Part shown: piece by piece, positions 12,211-23,762 of the stretch
Layout of the letters: every line of letters begins with the position of its first letter
Position numbering within the stretch: the first letter of the stretch is position 1
NCBI RefSeq assembly: GCF_029852145.1
Contig: NC_079978.1
Span: 14,683,153-14,747,152, forward strand
DNA: 64,000 bases
Origin: Microplitis mediator
Taxonomy: Eukaryota; Arthropoda; Insecta; Hymenoptera; Braconidae
Direction of reading: 5' to 3'
Made by a program: the position numbers and the translations under genes
Notes under the pieces: model-generated
Told to the model about the DNA's origin: nothing
Seen by the model: the letters and a program-made list of their open reading frames with translations, nothing else
Databases searched by the model: none

Positions 12211-12601
12211 GATTTTTTACTTTAATTCAATAGAAAGGAAAAATATTTTTATCAGTTCTATTTAAATGTATTATTTTGAAATTATTTTTTTTTTTTACAC
12301 AAATTCGTACCCTTCCCCGGCTGCAACATCTTCCCAGTCATCAGAGTTGAACATATGTTCAATTTCTACGAATCTTATATTTAATAATTTTAGATCCTCT
12401 TCCTCCATAACTATTAAATCAAGAAAAAAATACTCAATAACGATAATTTTATCTAGAAAATAAAATTTTTACTTACATTGATTCATTTTGTCTTTTTTAC
12501 GAGTCTTCAATTGTTTATAAAAATTATATATTGATTTTAATATTAAAATATGTCATTTGGAAGCAGATGCTTTTTTATTCAACTCACTAATAACTTCAAT
12601 A
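12211..12601. other. AT-rich spacer, nothing recognised
   Basis: Short frames only, with no domain or splice-supported gene. Confidence 0.5.
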
Positions 12602-12935
12602 CACTGTAAAAAATTTGCGGAGTAAATGCGGATTCAATCCGGAGTGAATGAATTTTTAATTATTTACTCCCGTTGGAGTGATATTTACTCCGCAGGGGAG
12701 TTTTCGCGGAGTAGATAATTTTTTTTTAATTTAAATCTCCCGGAGTGAGATTCACTCCGGAGAGAAGTTTTGAAAATATTATTGATAGAAAATAAGTCCG
12801 CTAAAATAAAACTCCCCATTCGCTCCGGATGCGGAGTGACTTTTTTTTAAACTCCGGAACTCCGAGTGGTGGAAAGAATGCGAAGTGAATTCGAATTTAA
12901 ATTAAATCTGAATTCACTCCAGATATTTCACAGTG
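12602..12935. mobile_element. MITE with CACTGT inverted termini and TA duplication
   Basis: The ends are CACTGTAAAAAATTT on the left and its approximate complement (ATATTTCACAGTG) on the right, flanked by TA on both sides. The interior is built of repeated GGAGT/ACTCC motifs in both orientations, so it can fold back. No coding capacity. TA targets suggest mobilisation by a Tc1/mariner-type transposase. Confidence 0.75.
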
Positions 12936-13464
12936 TACTGAAAGTCAAATTAAATAAGATGCCTAATAAAAAAGGAGCTTTTAATGTTAATATTAACGGG
13001 TGGTACATCGCGATTTTCTATTTCCCATTCCAATGACATGGAAAAAAAAATTTTTTTAATTTCGGAGTTATATATCTCGGTAATGACGTAATGTACAGAT
13101 AAGCTCAGAATGTATTTTTGTAGGGAAATTAAAGCTCTACAAAAAAGGTCTGCTATAATTTTCGGATACATCTATCTGTTCAAAAGTTATTGAAGCCAAA
13201 TTTATAGTTAAATTTAAAACTTTTTTTACTTTGCCGGCGAAACTATTAGATGCATCACAAATTGTCATAAACTCTTTTTGTAAACAATTTTATTCCCTAC
13301 TAAATAACAAAGTTTCGATATTACGCGATATTTCTTAGGTATTTACATTTTTTTGTAAATTTTTTTATAAAATTGTGTGATGACTGATTTCAGAGCTCGA
13401 AATTGAAACACAAATAACTCGAAAACAATACAGAATATCAAAAACTATGTGGGGAATTGAACAT
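12936..13464. other. Spacer, repeat-derived
   Basis: No gene seen. A stretch near 13110-13160 resembles the arms of the palindrome at 14035-14270. Confidence 0.4.
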
Positions 13465-13853
13465 CTTCTGGAAAGAGTACCCACATCCCCTACCTCCGTC
13501 GAATATTTTCCATTTGATTATATTTAAATTCATCGTTCATTTATGAATTTTTTTTTAAATTATTGTTAAGAAAACAAAAAATATTTAATAGCTGTTGGGG
13601 ATAAAAAATCTTCTGTAAAGAGTATCCACAACCCCTGCTTAGCCCGATAAGTAACAGGAGTATTTAATGTAAAAAAGAGTTGTAGATACTCCTTCAAGAG
13701 GTTTTTTATTTCTTACGACTTTTAACTTTTTTTTTTTTTTTTTTTTATTTCAATCAAACATAAATAAAAAAAAAATCTGCCATCAACTGAAACTGAATAA
13801 TACTCACCGTAAAATCAAATAGAAGTAGGGGTTGTGGGTACTCTTTCCAGAAG
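13465..13853. repeat. Nested fold-back repeat
   Basis: CTTCTGGAAAGAGTACCCAC at 13465 is matched by its reverse complement ending at 13853. Two further diverged copies of the same unit lie inside (near 13608 and 13690). It is a palindromic element with four related units and no coding. Confidence 0.75.
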
Positions 13854-14034
13854 GTTTTTAGTTTCCTATGACTTTTAACTTTTTTTTTTGTTTTTTCAAT
13901 CCAACATAAATAAAACAAAATCAGGGCGTCGGTTGGCTAGTAGGTAGGGTAATACGGACCGCTAAACTGAATTTTTTCATGGGATTTTTGTTTTTTCTTT
14001 CAACAACAAGACCTACAGAAAAAATGTGAACAAA

Positions 14035-14270
14035 AATTTTATAGGAAATTCAATTCTCTACAAAAAAGGTCCTTAGCACCGAATCACTCAGATTGATATT
14101 TTCTGAGATATTAGTCAAATAAAAAATCAATACTTTCTAAGATTTGATTCGACATTTTATGGGAATTCAATGCTATGTAAATTTCTATATTCAATATCTC
14201 AAAAAATATCAATCTGAGTGATTCGGTGCTAAGGACCTTTTTTGTAGGAAATTAAATTTCCTATAAAGTT
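14035..14270. repeat. Near-perfect palindrome with ~80 bp arms
   Basis: GGTCCTTAGCACCGAATCAC and the bases around it recur as an exact reverse complement about 130 bp later. Outer arms TTATAGGAAATT / AATTTCCTATAA also pair. Probably a fold-back MITE. Confidence 0.85.
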
Positions 14271-14459
14271 GTCATTTGCATATTATTAATATTAAGTACT
14301 CGACCACAGCGTGTAAAGATTTCCCATTTAAAATACACGTTAACTTGGGTTTTTATTTTTTAAACTTCTATAACTTCACGTTATTTTATAAAATCATCTC
14401 GCCCAAAGCCGGGATTTTCTCAGAATTCAATGCTCTCACCTAACGCTTGCGTTATAACT

Positions 14460-14860
14460 TTCAAAGTATCAGCTGACGGTTTTTCCACCGGGATACAGCC
14501 AGCTGACATATATATTTATTCATAGTTGTGTATAAGCTACCATCAGGTAAATTTTTAGTTGAGAGGAAATGAGTGAAAGTAAAAATTTTTTTTTCGCGTT
14601 CAAGCGATCAGCTGACGTATAATCCACCGTGCTATAGTCAGCTGATTATTATCTTTCTTCAAGATGTTGGATTAGCGACAATTTACCGTGTTTTCAGGTA
14701 GGAGGAAATGACTGAATATCTTTTTTTTTTTTTCGTGCTTGGGAGGCTATCACCGCTTAACCCACCCACGGAACCCAAGCTGACGTTCACCTAGCTTTAT
14801 AACACAACACTCTGATGCATTCCACTAATTATCGCTTGAGAGGAAATTGGTCATGTAAAT
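14460..14860. repeat. Diverged tandem repeat, about three units
   Basis: Units of about 140-170 bp share ATCAGCTGACG, TCCACCG, CAGCTGA and GAGGAAATGA blocks, beginning near 14468, 14609 and 14776. No coding potential. Confidence 0.6.
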
Positions 14861-15007
14861 CTGTCGCTGGCTCCCGGACTATTACCTGCAGTCCGCGCAT
14901 ATGTATATCCATAGTTTAGTCTAGTCACGAAGTTGAAAACCTGCAAAAAATAGTTACAGGTCTCCTAAAAATTTAGTTGATGGCTTAAATGATCCGGAAT
15001 GGTGTCT

Positions 15008-15790
15008 AGAAATAATTTTTTTTTTAATTTTTAGCTATTACTGATTTCATATTCTTGTTAGGCATTGTATTATTACTTATCAAATTTTTTCATGTCGTTT
15101 GTTTATAAATTTTTTTTATACAAATGGATTAATTAAATATTTTGGAACAATTTTTTTTACCAAATGTTAGGGTGAGAAGATAATGATTAAAAAAAAATCT
15201 TTCTTAAAAACAATATCTTATTGTTTATAATCGTTATTTTCATATTGTGATTGTTTAAATAAATAATTCAGGAATTGTTTTTTTTCAAAAAATTGTAATT
15301 TGCATTTCTAAATATAATGGCAGAAAAAAATTTTTTTTGCCATATTATTGCAGGTTGTGGTTTTCGTCATTTTTTTTGTGTTTTAGAAAAACGCTAAAAT
15401 GAAGAATAAAATTGTTTATAACAAACTGTAAAGGAAATAAATGAATAAATTGTTGAAAAATTTTTTTTGTGCCATTATATTGAGAAATGCAAATTATGAT
15501 TTTTAGAAAAAAAATGATCCCTTAATCATTTATTTAAACAATCAAAATATGAAAATAACGTTTATAAACAACAAGATATTGATTTCAAGAAAAAATATTT
15601 TTTTTTTAAATCATTTTCTTACGCTAACGATATGGCGAAAAAAAAATGTTCAAAAATATTAAATTAATTGTTGTGTTTAAGAGAAATTTATAAATAAACG
15701 ACACATGAAAAAATTTGAAAAGTAATAATATAATGCCTAACATGAATATGAAATCAGTAATAGCTTAAAATTAAGAAAAAAATTATTTCT
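15008..15790. mobile_element. Fold-back element with ~330 bp inverted arms
   Basis: The left arm starts AGAAATAATTTTTTT and the right arm ends with its complement at 15790. Arms are similar over about 330 bp (for example TAGCTATTACTGATTTCATA, reverse-complemented at about 15740). Non-coding. An LTR fragment abuts its right end exactly. Confidence 0.8.
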
Positions 15791-16140
15791 GTTACGTTCT
15801 GGCTTTAATTAAATTTAAATGAAAATTTTTAGATATTTTCCGCCGCAGGGGGCGAATAATCGATTCGACACTTCTTAAAATCATAATTGAATAATGAATT
15901 AATGAATCGTTACTTTGTTGGCGATATTATTTTTATTCACCACCAACAATGTAACGGAAATCTCTTGCGATAAGAGAGTCACCGTGGCTTGCGGATAGTC
16001 TAAACAGATGACGATGCATGAGACCCGGGCCACGACGATTCTCTCATAGGAAACCTAAGATGCAACGTTAACATTTTTGATAGTGTATTATACCAAGGAG
16101 TATTATGTATTATAACAACGTTCTTGTAACCAGATCGGTG
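15790..16140 (+). repeat. LTR fragment related to the young LTR element
   Basis: It begins TGTTACGTTCTGG. The segment 15955-16065 matches, in inverse orientation, the LTR at 5218-5856 (GATAAGAGAGTC, AACAGATGACGATGCATGAG, AACCT-AGATGCA). No partner LTR or interior follows, so it is a truncated solo LTR. The same first ~50 bases recur at 25360. Confidence 0.65.
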
Positions 16141-17169
16141 GGGGTCGAAGTAGGTCCGGCTCTCAGGCTATCAGTATAATAAAATTTAAAAAGTTAAAAA
16201 AAAATAAAAATTTTAATATTAAAATTTTTTTTCGAAATTTGACTTTTTTCTTAAATTTTAGAATTTTATTATACTGGCAAAAAGAATTAGTATATGAGAT
16301 TTGTTCCTTATCCTATTGCTTCCACAGGAAAAATCCAAATTGCAGCGCCTATTTTTCTTTTTCGTGTACGACATTTCATAAATGGCAGAAGAATAAATCA
16401 ATGATGAGAATTCAACACCAGCGATATCAATTTCCGTTGTGATCAGCATTCAAGATGTCCAGAAAAGGAAGCAATAGATTTTAATTTGATTTTATACCAA
16501 ATTAATATTTCTAAACTATACTCAATAATATTTTTGGGATAATTAATCATCATTTCTACAACAATGTATTTCTTCAATGTCATAAATTTTTTCAATTACC
16601 ATTTGTTTTCATAATTTAAATTCAAAAATAAAATTACTATAATAATGAAATTGACAGAAGCCTGAAAGTTTTCAATTTGTAAATCAATTACTCAAATATT
16701 ATTCGAAAATAATATTTACAGAAAATCACACTCACTTATCAAAAAGCCCTTTAAGACCAGGGCCGAAGCCTTAAAAAGTGAAAAAAATAATAGTAGGATC
16801 AAACCCATTAGAAAAGGAGCCAAGTTTTTGGTTTTTTATTTTAATTTTTTTAAAAAATTTTTCTGTTTCTACGAAATTTGGTAGAAACTGACCTTATTTT
16901 TTTGCCTTATTTTAACTTAATATCAAAATAGCACCTTAATTTTCAATGGAAAATTCTCGCGTCAAAATATCAGCTTTTTTCAAAAAGTCGGAGAGCTTTT
17001 TGTTCGTTGAAATCTCTACTTTCTGATTGTTGTAAAAAAATATACATTACTATAGTAAATATTCTCAGAAAATGCAAAAAAATGGAAATACTTGAATTCG
17101 AAATTTTTTTTTCAATCACTATGTACAATTTCATCAAAAAAATGTGATTGCTGCAATTTTTTATTTATA
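16141..17169. other. AT-rich spacer with a small hairpin
   Basis: CAGTATAATAAAATTT near 16182 pairs with AATTTTATTATACTG near 16262. Nothing else is recognised to 17169. Confidence 0.4.
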
Positions 17170-17320
17170 TATAGTGGAAACCTAAACATGCAAACCTTCT
17201 CAACAAGACAATTTATGGATAAATTGAGAAAAATATAGATAGCCCGAACTGGGAATCGAACCCAGACCAATTCGGTATTGCGCCGAGTGCTCTACCAGTT
17301 GAGCCATCCGGCACTATACT
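17170..17320 (-). mobile_element. tRNA-derived SINE, copy 1
   Basis: The minus strand from about 17313 to 17240 folds as a tRNA-like head. It has an A box (TGGCTCAACTGG), a B box (GGTTCGATTCC) and complete D- and T-arms. The anticodon loop lacks U33 and the acceptor pairs poorly, so it is not a functional tRNA. A tail follows ending TATAGTGGAAACC on the plus strand. A second similar copy lies about 220 bp away. Confidence 0.75.
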
Positions 17321-17390
17321 ATATTCCGTTCAATTTGATCTATAACTTATTAAGCCACACCATCCATCGTACGGTAATACATCATTTAAA

Positions 17391-17552
17391 TATAGTGGAA
17401 ACCTAAACATGCAAACATGCAAATAACCTTGTCAGTAAGACAATTTATAGATAAATTGAGGAAAATATAGATAGCCCGAACTGGGAATCGAACCCAGACT
17501 AATTCGGTATCGCGCCAAGTGCTCTACCATTTGAGCTATCCGGCACTATATC
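17391..17552 (-). mobile_element. tRNA-derived SINE, copy 2
   Basis: Same structure and orientation as the neighbouring copy, with the tRNA-like head at about 17545-17473 and several substitutions. The shared tail includes TATAGTGGAAACCTAAACAT. Confidence 0.75.
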
Positions 17553-18480
17553 TCTTAAAGTAACTCAGCCTGCACATGTATTTTTAAAAACGGTGTTGTA
17601 CACTGCTCCGTATTTCGAATATAGGATGAAAATCCTACTCTTATTTCTTTTGGTTTTAAAAATTATCGACCCTGGTCTATTGTATCCGTTATAATTTTTT
17701 TTTTAATGTTGAGTTAATTTTTTTTTAATATAAAAGATAATGATTGTCTTACTTACCAAGTATTTTCAACTGATTTTAATTTTGAATGGCGATTGTAAGT
17801 AAAGCCATCAAAATTTAAATTATTGGGAGCGTGAATTTTTCTTTTATTATTCGGAAGACCCATGTTACCCAAGTTAATGCGTAACAAGAAATAAATCATT
17901 TTGCATTCGTTTCCTATAAATTTTTATTTAGCGATAGCCGATTGTTTTTTCACGTAATTGAATGGGGAATATAGGTAGGTCAAATTCCTAATGATATTCC
18001 GCCATTTTTTAAAAATAATATTGTAGATATTCAATTATATATTTTATCAATGACATTAAATTTCACATTACAAATATGAAAGAATTATGTCTAATAATTA
18101 TAGCACATCATCTTTTATTCCGGTTGGGAATTCGCGCAGTGATTAATAATTGAGTTTGAAAATTTACTTCCTTAAATACGAGTTCAAGATGCGTCATTTT
18201 TTATTATATGGCTGGAAATTTCCACAGTGCAAATTCCCAAGGATAGATTTTTAACGATCAAATGTGAGCTTAAAAGAAAATTTAAGTTTCCGGTTGGAAA
18301 TTTGCACGCTCCAAATTCCCCAATATTTATTTACGCTTAAAAGTATTTTACTTAAATGATTAACTGTAAGTTATTATATGTAGCTTTATTTTTTATCTTT
18401 TTATGTAAATTCATTATTAATTTAAATATTTTCAACGTTTTCAATATTTAAATTTATTTTCTGTATTGCCAACTTTATTG
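17553..18480. other. AT-rich intergenic sequence
   Basis: No gene or recognised repeat. Confidence 0.5.
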
Positions 18481-20185
18481 ATAGTCTATCCCGACCTTGC
18501 AGGTTCCTAGATCGGAACCCACATGTACCAACTTGAAAAAACGCTTAACAAAATACTAGAACGGTGTACATCCTCGTCGAGGTGGGAGGCCACGGGGATA
18601 GGTACCCATCCGATCAAGACCGATCTCTATACACGCTATTTTTTACGTAGCGTCATATAACGTATAGGATGGCCTAATCTTTACAATACAATTTTACTAA
18701 TGTTGTCAATGCTGGCTTCACTAGGACATAAAAGGTGAATTGCATTGAGCAGTCGAAATAAACATGACTTACCTTGCGTTGCAGGCGGACAAGCCTGTAA
18801 CCTCAAACTCGACACTTCGACGTTGATTGCGATCCGCTCGTTCAACAATGTGCATTTAACTTAAAAGCGTGGTAATAATTGAGGTGTAAATAATACTAAA
18901 TAAAACAAGGAAGGTTCAAAGTTCAACGTAACAAAGAGTTTTATTTAAACCAGCTCACTCCGAGCGATCAGAAATACCTTTCCGCCAATTATTTACACTA
19001 TTCACAAACTGGCCAACGTGGCATAAATCTTTAGTGATAAAATATTAAGCAACGCAGTTAACTATCGTACAATAGACTTTCAATAATTCAATATGCCGAT
19101 ATTCTACGCAGGAAATTGTTGACAACGAACCGTTTCTCGTGGCGCGTCAATCAATAGTGGCTTGCCTTCCATCCATAATTCCTCTGGTTCCTTAATTTAC
19201 GATTGACCAGCTTCGTGGTGCCTAGGGAATCGCTAGGGCTTATCGGAATCACAACATCTGCAACAATGGAGCGAAACCACACTCAATCGCTCGATAACAA
19301 GATCGAATACAACATGTTAAGTTTTTCCCCTCAAAGATGACGCCACATAGGCTAATCTGGCCTCATTTAAATAATGAGCCAGCCGCGTATGTCCCTACAA
19401 GGTGGACTGCAGGGCACGGGACCATAGTCTGTTCCAGTGGGTCGACTTATAATCTACTGAGGTGGAGCATTGCGCCTCCAGGGAAAGAGAAGACTTTGCC
19501 CATTACGTGGTAATGGGAGTCTGAGTTTTCGTACGACTAGAAAGTCGTAGCGTACGTAGATACCTCTTGATTGTCGCGACGTCGGTTAGCTAATTTCGAT
19601 TGAATCGTGCATAAGAAAAGATCGAAGCTCAAATGACGCCTCGTCACAGCCTCCCTTCCTTAGCTAAACTACTTCTTGACAAGCTCTGGACGTCTCGATG
19701 CTGGTCGTCCTTCTATTTCACTGCTTGACAACACGACAAATGAGAAGACACAAGGGGAAGGACAACACAAGGATTGGAACTGGCATTAAGACACGTGTCG
19801 GAACTCAGTGGGTGGATACTAGACTACTTAATAATTGATTCTTAATAACTACTTACTTATGGACTATGTCCGGCGTCGGACGTGCGAGATAAATCAAAGG
19901 AGAAAAATAGATCTTTGCGGCTCTTAGGGTAACGGTGCATAAGAAAATTTTGTCTTCATTAACAGAGTGCAGTACAAAACAATGGGAACTCTGTTCCTTA
20001 CAAAGGTGCGAGTAAAAAAAAATATAATAATAATAATAATAATATAAAAGGAATAGTAAAAAAATTAAAATAAAGGCAAAAAAGAAAAAAAATAAATCGG
20101 TTGAATGGACCGCGTAGTGATGGCTGGCTTCCTCAGCCATCCTGCTAGCATCTGACGCACATTGGGCAGTCACTATTGAAGAGCC
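18481..20185 (-). other. Region downstream of the decayed Gypsy element, possible 3' LTR
   Basis: Base composition rises in GC compared with its left neighbour. On the minus strand a purine-rich AAGGAAGGGAGG precedes TGTGACG near 19648, resembling a polypurine tract and LTR start. AATAAA on the minus strand near 18940 could be its poly(A) signal. No second copy exists to confirm an LTR. No genes seen. Confidence 0.3.
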
Positions 20186-20620
20186 CTAGTGGTGTCGCGC
20201 ACACGCAATACCCTCGGCGAGGCGAGTATAGGCCTCGTGCGGCCAAGGACAATCTAATGTCGTGAAGCCGGGGGCATTGCACACTTCGCATATGTCCCGT
20301 TGTCTAGGTAATGGGCACCGTCTCCAGGGGTGCCCCGCTACTTCACAGTTTAAGCAACCGGGCGCCTCTGTGGGGCGAGGGTGGTTCCGGTTTGGTCGGC
20401 GCCGTTCCTCTACTGTTTGCACTGGTGAGGCTGGTGGAGTTGTTGGCAATTGTGCCGGCGGCGGAGTCAGCGGGCAGGCCAGTGGTGGCGTCGGTGAATC
20501 GTTTGGACCTGGTCTGGTGGGGGTGAGGGCATGGACGATGCCACGGCACATTATCTTATCTCGGTGAGGCACATGGTAGATATCTTGACCGAGTGTGGTT
20601 ATCTTGGCTGCGTGAAGCAT
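20186..20620 (-). pseudogene. Zinc-knuckle ORF after integrase of decayed Gypsy element
   Basis: This 144 aa Pro-rich frame carries a CX2CX4HX4C knuckle (C-L-N-C...G-H...C) and a second Cys-rich motif (C-E-V-C...C-P-W) near its C-terminus. It follows the integrase C-terminal region on the minus strand. Zinc knuckles are usual in Gag, so their position behind integrase is odd; it may be a pol extension or a separate third ORF. It is intact over its length although the element is broken elsewhere. Confidence 0.5.
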
Positions 20621-20639
20621 GCTAGAATTTGAAAGAGGG

Positions 20640-23600
20640 GTTTTTGTGGCGTTGATCCGTTTCGACCGCCTTACTTACTTCAAGTCGTTAATAAAGTTTT
20701 TACCGAGGGAGGAACCGTCGTCGGTTTGGAGTTCGACTACCAACGGTGACAAAACGCGTTTAACGGTGACAGGACCTCGGAAACAAGGGGCCAGTTTTGA
20801 GATGTTATGGTCGACCTTTTTGCTCAATTGACAGTTCGGGAAGTATACCAGATCACCGACTTCGAATTGTCACCACGCGGTTTCGCGATTTGTCATAGTA
20901 TTTCGCTTGCGACACGGTGGCTCGGGTCATGTGGTTTTCCACGAGGTAACGCGATTCCGTGAGTTTACCCGCTCGGTCGATTTGTTCCGACACGGTATCG
21001 GGACCGTTTCCTAACCGTCAAGTGCCATTAGCTGGTAACTCCTTTCCATGATTCAAATACGCGGGGGAAACTCCCAACAATGAGTGAACCATAAACGCGG
21101 CTAGAAGGGTATTTAAGTTTCTATTTACCCGTTCTACCGGGTTTGCCTGCGGATGGCAAATCGGCATCGTAATTAGAGTGATTTTCCTATCGGCGGTGAA
21201 CGCCTTTACGTCTTTGTTTAGGAATTCTGTCCCATTGTAACGAACAATGGCTTGCGGTGTTCCCCAGCGGGTGCAAACCGTACGTAGACAATCGACTACC
21301 TTTGCCCCAGTGGCACTAGGAACAGCGAATCTCTCGAGGTAGCGAGTGAACATGTCTTCGATGACAACGATGGCGGTTTTACCTGACTTAGACTGAGGAA
21401 ATGGACCAACAGTATAGATGGATAAAAGTTTTCATGGCCCGATAAGGGGTCGTTTTCCCATAGACCCAATAGCCTTCAACTGGTCTGACTTCACTAATCG
21501 ACATGTCTGGCACGAGCGTACGTAGTCTTTGATATCGGCAAACATACCCGGCCAATGGTACAACGTCGAGACTCGGTAATACGTTTTTTCTATGCCAAGG
21601 TGACCCGCGGAGACTTCGTCATGATGGAATTAAATGATACCCAGGACCTGGTCTGTTTTAACAACTTGCTTCCACTCGCTCTGGTCTCTCAGCGTAGCTT
21701 TGAGGGGGTTCGGTCTGCGATAATATAGCGCACCGTCGACTATCTTCCAATCGGGTAATGTCTCTGGGTGTTTCTAAACCGTTTCGAACTTACGGTCATA
21801 CCACGTGGAGGACTCCATTCCACTGAGTGCGATAGGTTCGGGTGTGTCAGGGGGGTAGTTTTCGTAGAGGCGAGATAGTGCATCAGGGACCTCATTTTCA
21901 GTCCGCCTACGATGTACTATGGTAATGTTCTGTAGCAGTAGCTCAGCTGCCCATCTAGCGACTCTACCGGTCGCATCCTTCAGTGTTCGCAGCTACTTGA
22001 GGGCGCTGTGATCGGTCACTACCATATACGGTACCCCTTCAAGATAGCACTTGAACTTGCGGGAGGCCCATACTACCGCGAGGCACTCCTTCTCGGTTGT
22101 TAGATAGTTGATTTCGGTGCCGCGTAGAGGTCTACTGTCTAGGGTGATTAGGTGTTCTTTTTCTGGTCCTTGTTGGGTCAGTTCGGCTCATAGCCCAGAA
22201 TCAGAGGCGTCGGTATGCAGAACGAATGGCAACGTTGGGTCCGGCATGGACAGTACTGGAGTGTTGGCCAGTGCTCGCTTGAGGTCTTGGAATGCCGTTT
22301 CTTCGACTTTCGTCCACCTTCAGGGAACCTTTACACTGGTTAACTTGTTCACGGGTTCCTGGACCTTGGCTACATCTTTCAAGTGCCTGTGATACCAGTT
22401 GACGCAGCTGTTGAATCTGCGTAGATCTTTTTGGTTGGTCAGTCTTGGAAAATTTAGGATTGGTGCGATGTTCTCCGGGTCGGGTTGGACTCCTTTTTCG
22501 TCGACGAGGTACTTGAAGAAACTAACTCGAGTTTGCCCGAAGTGGCTTTTCTTGCGGTTAACTAGCAACTTAGCTTCCTGAAGTATTTCGAAGACCAATT
22601 TCAATAACAGCAAGTGCTCGTCCAGCGTTTTGGAGATGATGATTCAATCATCGAGGTACGCAAACACTTTCTCGATGAGGTCTCCTCGGCCGATATCGTT
22701 TGACTTCTGTAACAACCGGCTGCGTAGTGTATCTGTCAATCTTTGGAAGGTTGAGGGTGCTCCAGTTAGCCCATAGGGCATGCGAATAAATTCAAACAGG
22801 CCCATTCCTTCTACTGCAAAGGTGGTTAGGGGTTGACCCTTAGAGTCCATCGTCACCTGATGGAATGCCTCTCTCAGATCAGTGGTCGATATCAACGTTG
22901 CTTTCCTGAAAGCATCCAAGATTGCCGACGTGAAGGGGATCGGGTAAGCAGGTTTCTCAGTTTTGTCATTTACGGGCGTATAGTCTACGCAGAAACGCCA
23001 AGATCCATCTTGTTTCTTGACCATTACCGGCTAGCAAGGCCACGCGCTTTTGCTACGTTGAATAAAAATCTTTTCAAGCAAGCGGGTGACTTCGTCGTGT
23101 AGCGCTTTCTGCACAATGTGAGATTGTCTCGGTTTCTCCTGGACAGGGACGTCGTCGAGCAACTCGATCTCGTAGGATACAATGTCTGTCAGGCCCATGT
23201 CAATTTGATCCACGAGTGCGAATTGTTCGTCTAGGAACTTTTCGAGTTTCTGGGTCTCTCCTTCCGACAGTGTTCTAAGTACTGAGAGCGAGTCAGCGAT
23301 GCTTTTCCACTTGATGGGATGCTGGACATCGGAGTATGTAGAGTACCACGTGGACTGGTAGGTGTCGATGATGATCTTCCAGTGTTTACAGAAATCCATT
23401 CCCTTGATGATATCACAGCTCAGCGATGGGAGGATGGTGAACCATTATGAACCTTGTCCACCATCAACGTTGATGATAAAGGGGGCGCCAGCTTTGGGAT
23501 ATACTGTGTGAGCGTCTGCCAAACGCACACCCGCTCTACACACCCAGTCAGGCTTCGGGGTTTTTGCAACGTACTCTATCACCCTCTCGAATGCCAGTAA

Positions 23601-23711
23601 GGACAAGAAAGTTCTTTCAGCCCCCGTGTCGATGATACCGTTACTTTGGCCGTTTCCGGGGCTGGCTGGAAACCGTTTGCCGCTACGTAGAAATCGGTTT
23701 TGACTGGTCAT
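20640..23711 (-). pseudogene. pol: Decayed Ty3/Gypsy pol: protease, RT, RNase H, integrase
   Basis: Read on the minus strand through several frames. Protease: I-I-D-T-G-A-E at about 23620. RT: W-R-F-C-V-D-Y, M-P-Y-G-L-T-G-A-P and Y-L-D-D, the last followed at once by a stop codon (22644). RNase H: H-T-D-A-S-D near 22210, then a stop; V-T-D-H-S-A-L-K near 22010. Integrase: C-Q-T-C zinc motif, E-D-M-F-T-R first Asp, second Asp position reads R-Y-N-G-T-E-F (Asp replaced by Tyr), and the Glu in N-P-V-E-R-V. A GPY-like tail follows. Multiple nonsense and frameshift lesions show it is dead. Confidence 0.85.
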
Positions 23712-23762
23712 ACCTGGTTGGGTTTTCCTGACGAACAGGGGTCTCCGAGCTCGTAAACTGAG

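Noticed and set aside
17240..17545. Two apparent tRNA genes
   Set aside because: Anticodon loops lack U33, acceptor stems pair poorly, and the same tail follows both, so they are SINE heads.
19853..20173. 106 aa frame downstream of the zinc-knuckle ORF
   Set aside because: It is driven by a TAT/TTT-rich stretch and shows no domain.
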